From positions 34,543 through 98,542 of the forward strand of contig NZ_JAGQTN010000275.1 in assembly GCF_020438995.1 (NCBI RefSeq): a stretch of 64,000 bases of DNA, in the 5' to 3' direction. Each line of letters opens with the position of its first letter. Within the stretch, counting starts at the first letter, position 1. The notes under the pieces are model-generated. The model did no database searches. It was given only the letters and a program-made list of their open reading frames with translations, and was not told the origin of the DNA. Positions 8,595 through 15,743 of the stretch are shown piece by piece. The translations under genes and the position numbers were made by a program. Origin of the DNA: Gordonia sp. (in: high G+C Gram-positive bacteria) (lineage in GTDB: Bacteria; Actinomycetota; Actinomycetes; Mycobacteriales; Mycobacteriaceae).

Positions 8595-9481
8595 GCAGCA
8601 ACACTGCCCACGAACCCGCCGTCACCTCATCAGGTGGCGGCGGGTTCGTCCGTCTGCGGCTCGATGTGGGTTACGACGGCACGGACTTCGCGGGCTGGGC
8701 GCGGCAGACCGATCAGCGGACCGTGTGTGCGGTCCTCGAAGACACCTTGGCGACGGTCCTGCGCGTGCCGGTTCGGCTGACCGTCGCCGGCCGCACCGAC
8801 GCGGGCGTGCACGCCACCGGGCAGGTGTGCCATACCGATATCCCCGAATCCGCGCTCGACACCCGCAGTATCTCGGGTGATCCGTCGGCGCTCGTGGGAC
8901 GGTTGGGCAAGATGCTGCCCTACGATGTGCGGGTCAAGGCCGTATCCAGGGTGAGCACCGATTTCGATGCCCGGTTCTCGGCGCTGCGGCGCCACTACGA
9001 GTACCGGCTCACCGATGCCCGCTGGGGTGCCGAGCCGGTGGTCGCTCGTACCACCGCCGCCTGGCGCCGCCCCCTGGACGTTGACGCGATGAACGCGGCG
9101 TCGCACACCTTGCTGGGGCTCAACGACTTCGCCGCGTTCTGCCGGCGTCGTGAGGGCGCTACGACCATCCGTGACCTACAACGCTTTTCGTGGCGCAGCG
9201 GCGACGACGGTGTGCTGATCGGGTCGGTGAGCGCCGATGCGTTCTGCTGGTCGATGGTGCGTTCGCTGGTCGGTGCTGTGGCGAGCGTCGGCGACGGTCG
9301 TCGTGACATCGATTGGTGTCGCGGACTTCTCGCTGCCACCGAACGCAACCAGCAGGTTCCGGTGGCCGAAGCACGCGGACTGTGCCTGGTCGGCGTCGAC
9401 TATCCGGCCGACGACGAATTGGCCGCCCGCAATGAGATCACCCGAGACGTGCGAACCGCGGGCGGTTGTTGCGGAGGCTGA
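8591..9481 (+). CDS. truA: tRNA pseudouridine synthase A
   Basis: Converts U38-U40 of tRNA anticodon arms to pseudouridine. Present are the first strand with [10 protein letters not shown], the catalytic-aspartate motif [14 protein letters not shown], the [11 protein letters not shown] segment and [12 protein letters not shown]. The nearest GTG, at 8666, would remove the conserved first strand VRLRLDV, and no in-frame ATG, GTG or TTG lies between there and the rplQ stop. A CTG at 8591 overlaps the rplQ TGA (CTGA) and has AGGAGT eight bases upstream. It gives about 296 residues, matching mycobacterial TruA, so I choose it with moderate confidence. Confidence 0.9.
   Translation: MSSNTAHEPAVTSSGGGGFVRLRLDVGYDGTDFAGWARQTDQRTVCAVLEDTLATVLRVPVRLTVAGRTDAGVHATGQVCHTDIPESALDTRSISGDPSALVGRLGKMLPYDVRVKAVSRVSTDFDARFSALRRHYEYRLTDARWGAEPVVARTTAAWRRPLDVDAMNAASHTLLGLNDFAAFCRRREGATTIRDLQRFSWRSGDDGVLIGSVSADAFCWSMVRSLVGAVASVGDGRRDIDWCRGLLAATERNQQVPVAEARGLCLVGVDYPADDELAARNEITRDVRTAGGCCGG
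8611..8648 (+). terminator. Strong hairpin at the rplQ-truA junction
   Basis: A 17-bp stem (outer arms CGAACCCGCC and GGCGGGTTCG, inner CACCT/AGGTG, one G-T wobble) with a four-base loop CATC. It lies 17 nt after the rplQ stop. It may be the terminator/attenuator of the ribosomal operon, yet it falls inside the truA reading frame if truA starts at the CTG. Confidence 0.6.
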
Positions 9482-9485
9482 CTCG

Positions 9486-9547
9486 GGTGGCGCGGCGTTC
9501 GTCTTCGAATACTTTGGGCACCTCATCGAGGGTCTCCCCATCACTCT
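9486..9547 (-). pseudogene. Decayed copy of the 3' end of the alpha/beta hydrolase gene
   Basis: Read on the minus strand this gives KSDGETLDEVPKVFEDERR then AT, against EGDEETIDEVLEALEDERS then AT at the C terminus of the hydrolase encoded at 10089-11177. About 49 of 62 bases match 10092-10153. The copy begins five bases after the truA stop, has no start or rest of gene, and runs into AT-richer DNA. The two copies form direct repeats around the 9548-10088 segment, which holds peptide gene P0. Confidence 0.7.
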
Positions 9548-9721
9548 TCAGTGTGAAAAGACTTGGACTCTTGCGGGACCCTTATACTCGTACGTCGCTT
9601 TAAATGATGTCGTCCAAATGGTTGAAATCTATCTCAACCGTAGGAATCCGGTCATTTAATTAGCTCATCTAATGTTTCGTGACGGCATGGTCCATGAACT
9701 GCGAGAACGTGTACGAGAAAG

Positions 9722-9759
9722 CAGAGAACCGGACTCGCGAACGCGAATCCGGTTCTCTG
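9722..9759 (-). terminator. Hairpin terminator after small peptide gene P0
   Basis: Arms CAGAGAACCGGA and TCCGGTTCTCTG (12 bp, perfect) with an inner TCGCG/CGCGA stem. It lies 41 bp beyond the P0 stop on the minus strand. The surrounding DNA (9548-9720 and 9900-10085) is AT-richer than the window and holds nothing else recognisable. Confidence 0.65.
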
Positions 9760-9800
9760 TGAAGCTAACCCGGCTAGGGCGGTCTTCGGCTCTCGGTGGG

Positions 9801-9896
9801 TCAGCTCCCGTTTGCAAAGCCGCCGAGGGCGCTGAGGAACGAAAGGAACTGGTCGAAGGTGAGTACGGGGGGATCGTCTTTCTGTGGGCGGTTCAT
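9801..9896 (-). CDS. Small peptide P0 (31 aa)
   Basis: An intact 31-codon gene: GGAG six bases before the ATG, a stop, then a strong terminator hairpin. The first 20 residues are MNRPQKDDPPVLTFDQFLSF and the end is LSALGGFANGS. The layout is a charged N terminus, a hydrophobic aromatic/leucine centre, and a Gly/Asn/Ser end. There is no Sec signal peptide and no cysteine. It resembles in plan, not in clear sequence, the peptides at 11656-11763, 17642-17773, 17884-17994 and 19656-19775. It lies in AT-rich DNA flanked by the two copies of the hydrolase 3' end. Function unknown; possibly an exported bioactive peptide. Confidence 0.55.
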   Translation of the reverse strand: MNRPQKDDPPVLTFDQFLSFLSALGGFANGS

Positions 9897-10088
9897 CGAG
9901 ATCTCCGTTCATGAGGGGGTGACTGAATTGGACCTGCGCTTCTGAATATAGCGCTCGACTGTCTGGGATGGTGGAGAGGTAAATGCCTATATTGAGTTGT
10001 TGTCGGATTGTTATCCTTGTCACTTAGGGTGCCCTATAGGTGACTACTTGTACAAGGACTACAGGTGTCGCCGACGCGGTGCTGGTGG

Positions 10089-11177
10089 TCAGGTGGCGCT
10101 GCGTTCGTCCTCAAGTGCCTCGAGCACCTCGTCGATGGTCTCCTCGTCACCCTCGAGGTCGGCGCGCTGTGCACCGCCCGAACTCATCAGCTCGCGCCAC
10201 ATGAGCGGATCGAAGTCCAGTGGCGTGGAGTGCTCGATGAAGTCGATGAGGGTGCGGGTGAAGCGTTCGGGGTCGTCGTGGAACGGGAAGTGACCGGAGC
10301 CGGAGAAGGTGACGAGTTCCGAGTGCGGGATGGCGGTGTGGGTGAGCACCGCGTGGTGGTAGGGGATGACGGTGTCGTCGGTACCCCACATCACCATCAT
10401 CGGTAGCCGCTCGGTGAGGTAGCAGCGGTCGAGCATAGTGACCGACTGGCCGCGCCAGTCGACGACGGCGTGCAGGGTACGCAGGAACGCCTTCGACGCG
10501 TGCGGGTCGGCGAGCCCGCCGACCACCCGCAGAAGATCGTCGTGGTCTCGCAGGAGCCGGCGCGGCGACCAGTTGGCGGGGACGCCGGGCAGGCCCGGGA
10601 CGTCGGCCAGGGTGTCGATGCCCCATCGCAGCGCGGGCAATACGCCGGGGATGCGGAGCATCGCGAGCACCTCACCGGCTCCGGGCAGTGTCACCAGGCG
10701 CAGGACGGGGTTGACCTCGCGCATGACGCCACCGGCGGCGACCAGCACCAGGCGTTCGACGAAGCGGGGGAACTGGTAGCAGAACTGCATGGCCACACCG
10801 CCGCCGAGGGAGTGACCGACCACAGTGACCTTGGGAATGCCCAGGACCACCAGCAGATCGCGCATGCCGTTGGCGAACGCGGCCACCGAGTAGTCGGCGC
10901 GCGGCTTGTCGGACAGTCCGTGCCCCAGCAGGTCGGGCGCGATGACCGTGTAGTGCTGGGCGAGCGTCGGGATGACGTCGTCCCAGGTGGAGGAATTGTC
11001 GCCGATACCGTGGATCAACAGCAGAGCAGGCCCGCTGCCGGCGATCCGGAATGCGCGCCGGTAGCCGTGCACCGTCCGGTACTCGATACGCATGCGGGTG
11101 TCGGAGACCGAATGCAGGGCCGGGGCGCTGGGTCGTTTCGCCGGCAGGACGGTGGTGGGCTGGTCGGGACCGGGCAC
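10089..11177 (-). CDS. Alpha/beta hydrolase
   Basis: A 362-residue alpha/beta-fold hydrolase similar in build to mycobacterial Rv2715. It shows the oxyanion region LLLIHGIGDNSSTWDDV, nucleophile elbow VVGHSLGGG, acid region MVMWGTDDTVIP and catalytic histidine GSGHFPFHDDP. There is no signal peptide, so it is cytoplasmic; the substrate is unknown. The start is a GTG at 11177 with GAGGAG upstream. The C-terminal 40 residues are acidic, and the part encoding the last 20 is duplicated in decayed form at 9486-9547. Confidence 0.85.
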   Translation of the reverse strand: MPGPDQPTTVLPAKRPSAPALHSVSDTRMRIEYRTVHGYRRAFRIAGSGPALLLIHGIGDNSSTWDDVIPTLAQHYTVIAPDLLGHGLSDKPRADYSVAAFANGMRDLLVVLGIPKVTVVGHSLGGGVAMQFCYQFPRFVERLVLVAAGGVMREVNPVLRLVTLPGAGEVLAMLRIPGVLPALRWGIDTLADVPGLPGVPANWSPRRLLRDHDDLLRVVGGLADPHASKAFLRTLHAVVDWRGQSVTMLDRCYLTERLPMMVMWGTDDTVIPYHHAVLTHTAIPHSELVTFSGSGHFPFHDDPERFTRTLIDFIEHSTPLDFDPLMWRELMSSGGAQRADLEGDEETIDEVLEALEDERSAT

Positions 11178-11593
11178 GGGGACTCCTCGGTGAGTGTTCA
11201 GCCCGCTCGCCGCTCGGGCGAGGTGTCGCGGGGCTGCTATCGCTCGGACACCGGCTGCGACGGTTCGGAGTCCACTGAACAGTCAACAGTATGTCCACCG
11301 GATGTGCTCGCCATGTTGCACAGCGTTAACCGGGCGGTGGAGCCAACGTCCTACGCGGACCGAGGAAAGCGGGCGAGTATCGGGAGCACGATCAAAACAA
11401 CTCGTGTACCTGCTATAGCAACAAACAAGGCCTCGAAGATATTCGTACGCAAAGCTATGTAAGTGTTATGGTCCGCCTGCTGTGCGAAACGCGTATATTC
11501 TTAGGGACCGATTCATTGCGCAATGTAGCCAGAATCGGTGACATTCCGGGGGCTGAGTGGTAAAGCCCAATTGTCCTGGCGGGGTAAGACGAA
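11178..11593. other. Non-coding gap, partly AT-rich
   Basis: The first 170 bp are high-GC and hold the hydrolase promoter region. From about 11360 the DNA is AT-richer than the window average. I see no convincing gene; the open frames here are short and lack ribosome-binding sites. Confidence 0.4.
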
Positions 11594-11633
11594 CAGCAGA
11601 CCGGCTCTGGCATCTGCCAAAGCCGGTCTGCTG
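11594..11633 (-). terminator. Hairpin terminator after small peptide gene P1
   Basis: Arms CAGCAGACCGGCT and AGCCGGTCTGCTG (13 bp, perfect) with an inner TGGCA/TGCCA stem. It lies 22 bp beyond the P1 stop, the same arrangement as after P0 and P2. Confidence 0.65.
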
Positions 11634-11655
11634 TATATATTTAGCGACGCTAAGG

Positions 11656-11763
11656 TCAGCTTCCGGCGGCCTCGGTGACTGCACCGATGAGGCCGTCGAC
11701 GACTCCGTCGATAACCCGGCCGACGGCGGCGTCGATGAGGGCGTCTGTATCTCGCTGAGGCAT
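11656..11763 (-). CDS. Small peptide P1 (35 aa)
   Basis: A 35-codon gene with GGAG seven bases before the ATG and a hairpin terminator after the stop. It begins MPQRDTDALIDAAVGRVIDG and ends VVDGLIGAVTEAAGS. The middle forms a strongly amphipathic helix with Asp/Arg on one face and Val/Ile/Leu on the other, then the Gly-Ser end shared with P0, P2 and P3. The frame stays open upstream to 11967, but only the short form has a ribosome-binding site. It is divergent from the GNAT-like gene at 12003. Function unknown. Confidence 0.55.
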   Translation of the reverse strand: MPQRDTDALIDAAVGRVIDGVVDGLIGAVTEAAGS

Positions 11764-11791
11764 ATTATGACTCCGTTGTGATAGTAGGTTG

Positions 11792-11956
11792 ATGCGGCAG
11801 GGCAGCCACGTGTCGAAGATACACATTGCTGTACTGAATATCAAGGCAGCATCTAGCGAAGCTGATCGTGCGCTTACCGTCACGGATACGTGGTTGGTCA
11901 CGACTACCGATTGGACGATTGCCACGCCTACGGCGCTGATCGAGGTGGAATACTGA
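11792..11956 (+). CDS. Doubtful small ORF (54 aa)
   Basis: ATG at 11792 to TGA at 11956, with a weak AGG upstream. The product would be 54 residues with a Thr/Trp-rich second half (TVTDTWLVTTTDWTIATPTA). It overlaps the upstream region of P1 on the opposite strand and lies just before the GNAT-like gene. It could be a leader peptide, a further small secreted peptide, or chance. No family recognised. Confidence 0.2.
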   Translation: MRQGSHVSKIHIAVLNIKAASSEADRALTVTDTWLVTTTDWTIATPTALIEVEY

Positions 11957-12002
11957 GGACCGGTCAAGGCGCAATTGAAGATGAGATGGAGGCATCGCTA
12001 TC

Positions 12003-12704
12003 GTGACAGCTGACGACGGGCAAGACGGGTCTGCGATTGCAGGATCGGACGGCGCCGGCGTACGCTGTCGTCTGCTGGTTCCGGATGAGTTTGCGGAGGC
12101 CGTTGAACTGGTGACGGTCGCGGTCGCGGAACTGTCGTTCTACCGTTGGCTCTTCGGTGACGCCATGTCGGACGAGGCATTGCGCTGGGCGGCCGAGCGC
12201 AAGTGCGGATGCGTGCGGCAGGGCGGCAGCATAGGGGCATTCGACACCGACGGCCGACTGGTGGGATTGTTGGTGCTCAATCATCCCGGACAGCCGGCGC
12301 CGACCACGACTGACGATCAGTTGTCGTTCCTGACCGAACTTGTGAAAGCGAACCTTGATATCGCGCGGCGGTTCCAGATGCTGCGCAAGACGGCGGAGCA
12401 ACATCCGGTCCGCCCTGATGCGATCGACGTCGCCCATGCGGTGGTCGAACCGCGCTTACGCAATTCAGGCATCTTGCGAACACTTGCCATCGCCGCGTAC
12501 GAGGTTGCTATGGAGCGCGGCCACCCCTTGACGCTCAGGACGAATGTTCCTGAGTTGGCTGTCGCGTATCGCGAGAAATTGCTGTGTGTGGATACCGGGA
12601 GCTATGTCGATGCGAGTGGCGCGACCACTTGGGTGTTGGGCCAAGAGGTGGCCGATATGCCCGCGGCGATAGCACGACTCCGGGCACGGACTTCCACGGT
12701 GTAG
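12003..12704 (+). CDS. GNAT-like protein, paralogue 1
   Basis: A 233-residue protein starting at a GTG with GGAGG ten bases upstream. It shares WLFGDAMSDEALRWAAE and a C-terminal GSYVDASGATTWVLG with the proteins at 18249 and 18946. The central part (AIDVAHAVVEPRLRNSGILR) resembles the acyl-CoA binding strand-turn of GNAT N-acyltransferases, with R-x-S-G in place of the classic Q/R-x-x-G-x-G/A. It would transfer an acyl group from CoA to an unknown acceptor. It stands next to small peptide gene P1, and each paralogue has a small peptide gene nearby, so a peptide substrate is a reasonable inference. Confidence 0.65.
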   Translation: MTADDGQDGSAIAGSDGAGVRCRLLVPDEFAEAVELVTVAVAELSFYRWLFGDAMSDEALRWAAERKCGCVRQGGSIGAFDTDGRLVGLLVLNHPGQPAPTTTDDQLSFLTELVKANLDIARRFQMLRKTAEQHPVRPDAIDVAHAVVEPRLRNSGILRTLAIAAYEVAMERGHPLTLRTNVPELAVAYREKLLCVDTGSYVDASGATTWVLGQEVADMPAAIARLRARTSTV

Positions 12705-12750
12705 CGTGCCGAACCGCCCAACACGGTGCGGCGGGTGTACAGGCAAAATG

Positions 12751-12792
12751 ACCGGAGCCCCTCGTCGGACGGTGTCGGCGAGGAGCTCCGGT
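12751..12792. terminator. Bidirectional hairpin terminator
   Basis: ACCGGAGC...CCTCG pairs with CGAGG...GCTCCGGT (about 13 bp with small bulges). It lies between the convergent GNAT-like gene and the esterase gene and can serve both. Confidence 0.6.
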
Positions 12793-12801
12793 GCAGGGGA
12801 T

Positions 12802-13809
12802 TCAGCGCAGATGGCGCTCGTAGAACGACCACGAGCGGTGGAGCTGGTCCTGCCAGTAGCGCCAGGAATGCGATCCGGTCGGCTGTAGGTCGACCGTCGC
12901 GGGGATCCGCAGCTCTTTGAGCCTGCGGAGCAGGTTCTGGGTGCAGTACATCGAGCCACCTTCCAGGACCCCGCCGATCACGATCTGGTCGGCCAGTGTC
13001 TTGGTCTTGGTGACGTAGTGCGGGTTGTCGTACTTGCCGGGGATTCCACCACCGCTGGAGATGTACAGCGGCATGCCCCGGAGTCCGGCCGCGTGCAGGA
13101 CGGGGTCGTTGGCCTTCCATCCCGGACCGTTGTACGGACCCCACATGTTGGTCGCATCGCCCTTGCCACGCGTTTCCACCACCAGCCGCGCACTCCGCTG
13201 CCCGACGGGGTCCGAGGTCTGCGCGCATCCGCTGTAGGCGCCGACGGCCTTGTACAGGCCCTTGTGTTCCATCGACAGGTTGAGCACCGAGGTGGCCGAG
13301 GACGAGATGCCGCCGATCGCGTTACGTCCGTTGGTGTTGTAAGTGGCATCGATGACCGGGGGTAATTCCTTGCCCAGGAAGGTCGACCACTTGTACAGCC
13401 CGAGGTGCGGGTCGGGCTTCTGCCAGTCGGTGTAGTAGCTGAACGCACCCCGGTTGGGGACCACCACATACACGTTCTTATTGGCCGTGAACTCTTCGAT
13501 GTCGGTCTTGTTCAACCAGTTGGCGGTATCTTCGCCGCCGCCCGCACCGTTGAGGAGATAGAGCACACCGCGCGGCTTGGACGGGTCCTTGGGCTTGATG
13601 ACAGTGAGCGGAACATCCGATTTCATCGCGGGGGAGTACACGATGATGTCGGTGATCCGGTCCGTTTTGGAGCCGGCGTCGACCAGCAGTGACGACGGGT
13701 CCGCGTGTGCGACACCGGTCGCCGACGAGGCGATCACAGTGAGCGCGGTGACCGCCGAGGCGATCAGCCCGGCCCGGATGCGCCCGCCCCGAATGTGCCT
13801 GTTGAACAC
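12802..13809 (-). CDS. Secreted Ag85-like esterase/mycolyltransferase
   Basis: A 335-residue exported alpha/beta protein of the esterase D/antigen 85 family. It has a basic N terminus and hydrophobic signal ending ASSATGVAHA before DPSS. The nucleophile elbow is GGISSSA (near residue 168), and the C-terminal histidine lies in GSHSWRYWQDQL, the hallmark segment of mycolyltransferases. Start: GTG at 13809 with GGAGG eight bases upstream; the longer frame to 13950 is a shadow of the ABC gene. It follows the exporter by 11 bp and so ends the exporter operon. Possible jobs: mycoloyl transfer to sugars or exported peptides, or ester hydrolysis of a siderophore. Not decided by sequence. Confidence 0.82.
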   Translation of the reverse strand: MFNRHIRGGRIRAGLIASAVTALTVIASSATGVAHADPSSLLVDAGSKTDRITDIIVYSPAMKSDVPLTVIKPKDPSKPRGVLYLLNGAGGGEDTANWLNKTDIEEFTANKNVYVVVPNRGAFSYYTDWQKPDPHLGLYKWSTFLGKELPPVIDATYNTNGRNAIGGISSSATSVLNLSMEHKGLYKAVGAYSGCAQTSDPVGQRSARLVVETRGKGDATNMWGPYNGPGWKANDPVLHAAGLRGMPLYISSGGGIPGKYDNPHYVTKTKTLADQIVIGGVLEGGSMYCTQNLLRRLKELRIPATVDLQPTGSHSWRYWQDQLHRSWSFYERHLR

Positions 13810-13820
13810 AAGTCCTCCAT

Positions 13821-15743
13821 CTATTCCCAAGTGGCCGTCGTGGTGATACGGCCCAATACCTGTGTCGGTGTTTCGTCGTAACTGGCCCGGCGAGGCCCAC
13901 GCAGGCGCGAAACGGCGTCCGAGACATCTGCCTGGCTGTCTCGTGCGCAACGTTCAGCGTAGCTGCCCCCTGCCGCCATCAGCTCCTGATGGCTACCACA
14001 TTCGACCACGCGACCATCCTCCAGGACAACAATCTGGTCGGCGAGCGCCGCCGTGGCGAGGCGGTGGGTGATCAGCAGCGTCGTGGTCGTGCTCCGCAGT
14101 TTCAGCAAAGCTCGCTGAATCAGCAACTCGGTGCGCGGGTCGGCGGAACTGGTCGCCTCATCGAGCACCAGGATCCGAGGTTGGGCCGCGATCGCCCTGG
14201 CGACCGTCACCAGCTGCAGTTCACCGGCGCTCAGATTGCCGCCGTCATGCCCGACCACGGTGTCCAGACCGTCGGGAAGCACCGACACGATCTGCCCCAC
14301 GTGGCTGTCGACGATGGCCTCGGCCAGCCGGAGCTCGCGTTCATCGTCCTGCCCGTCGGTTTCCCGGAGACCGTAGGCCACGTTGTCGGCGACGCTGCCG
14401 GTGAACAGCCACGGTTCCTGGGCCACGGCCGCGATCATCGAGCGCACCCCGGCCCGGCCCAGCTCGGTGACGTCGGTGTCATTGATGCGGATGCTGCCGG
14501 ACCCGGGTGTGTAGAAGCACTGCAACAGACTGGTGAGCGTCGTCTTCCCCGAGCCGGTGGTGCCGACGATGGCGGTGGTGGTGCCCGGCCGCATGGAGAA
14601 GGTCACCTCGTGTAGGACCGGCGTGCCTGGTTCGTAGCCGAACTCGACGCCGTCGAAGTCGATCCGCGGCGGACCGGCGGGCAGGGCCGGGCGTTCAGTG
14701 GCGTCGACGGCAGGGTCGGTCTCGGTGGGCGTCAGCAACAGGTCACGGACCTGCGCGGCCGAGACCGCACCGGACTGGATGCGAGGCAGGAAGCTCGCCA
14801 GTTCCTTGACCGCCCCGGCGAGCTGCGTGGCGAAGACGATCACGATCTGCGCGGCGCCGAGACTGAGATGGCCGTTGATGACCTGGATGCCGCCGACCAC
14901 CGCGAGAAGAAGGAACACGATCGCGTTCAGGAACATCAACACGGGCGAGAGGGTGCCGGCCGCCCATTGCGCCGACCGGATCGACCCGAACAGTGTGTCG
15001 TTGAGTGCGGTGAACCGGCCGCGGGTCAGGTCGTCGGCGTCGTAGGCCCTGATCATCTGCCGCGCGGACAGTTCCTCCTCGAAACTTCCCGACAGGGCGG
15101 CCGTGGCCTTCCACTGGCTCAGCAGATGCGGCTTGGCCCGGGCGGCCACGAACGCCGCGACGACACCCGAGAGCGGAGCGGAAATCAGGACGATGACCGC
15201 CAGCAGCGGCGAGATCCAGAACAACACGACAGCGGTGACGACCGCAGTCAGCAGGTTGGTCGGCAGGGATACGAACACCGGACCGAGTACCGTGGTGGCG
15301 TTGTCGATGTGAGTGGTGGCCTTGGCCATCAGCTCGCCGCGCCGGGTGGATTCGGTGAAACCGATCGGGACCCGCGGAATCAGCTCCGACACCTTGGCGC
15401 GCAGGCGGGCGATCGATTGCTGGACCGTGGTCGTCAGCAGCAGTCCCTGCGACAGGGAGCACGCGTAGCCGACCAGGTACACCGATGCGGCCACGGCGAC
15501 GAGGGTCCACAGCAGATCCCAGTCCATCACCCCCGAGCCCGCGCCGCCCAGCCCGGTGGAGCCGTCGACGATGACGTTGGTCACCCGGCCCAGCACCATA
15601 GGGGCGGCCAGGGTGCAGATCGTGGACGCAATCGCGAGTACCGACACGGCCGCCATGCGTGGGCGGCTTACCCGGATCTGCGCCAGCAGCCAGATGAGGG
15701 TTCTCAGGCCGGTCGAGTTGTCCGGCGAGGTCTTCTCAGACAC
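13821..15743 (-). CDS. ABC exporter subunit B (TMD-NBD)
   Basis: A 640-residue half-transporter: about six transmembrane helices (residues 15-320), then an ATPase domain with Walker A GTTGSGKT (near 394), Walker B LVLDEATSSAD and H-loop ITHRLAT. The signature reads LSAGELQLV instead of LSGGQ, a degenerate form. Start: GTG at 15743, overlapping the stop of the partner gene by eight bases; the longer frame to 16145 is a shadow. It pairs with the next protein as a heterodimeric exporter of the IrtAB/TmrAB type. There is no siderophore-reductase domain. Substrate inferred to be the neighbouring small peptides or a siderophore. Confidence 0.85.
   Translation of the reverse strand: MSEKTSPDNSTGLRTLIWLLAQIRVSRPRMAAVSVLAIASTICTLAAPMVLGRVTNVIVDGSTGLGGAGSGVMDWDLLWTLVAVAASVYLVGYACSLSQGLLLTTTVQQSIARLRAKVSELIPRVPIGFTESTRRGELMAKATTHIDNATTVLGPVFVSLPTNLLTAVVTAVVLFWISPLLAVIVLISAPLSGVVAAFVAARAKPHLLSQWKATAALSGSFEEELSARQMIRAYDADDLTRGRFTALNDTLFGSIRSAQWAAGTLSPVLMFLNAIVFLLLAVVGGIQVINGHLSLGAAQIVIVFATQLAGAVKELASFLPRIQSGAVSAAQVRDLLLTPTETDPAVDATERPALPAGPPRIDFDGVEFGYEPGTPVLHEVTFSMRPGTTTAIVGTTGSGKTTLTSLLQCFYTPGSGSIRINDTDVTELGRAGVRSMIAAVAQEPWLFTGSVADNVAYGLRETDGQDDERELRLAEAIVDSHVGQIVSVLPDGLDTVVGHDGGNLSAGELQLVTVARAIAAQPRILVLDEATSSADPRTELLIQRALLKLRSTTTTLLITHRLATAALADQIVVLEDGRVVECGSHQELMAAGGSYAERCARDSQADVSDAVSRLRGPRRASYDETPTQVLGRITTTATWE

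Noticed and set aside
11466-11684. 72-codon frame on the minus strand over the P1 terminator
   Set aside because: Runs through a strong hairpin, no ribosome-binding site, unlikely composition.
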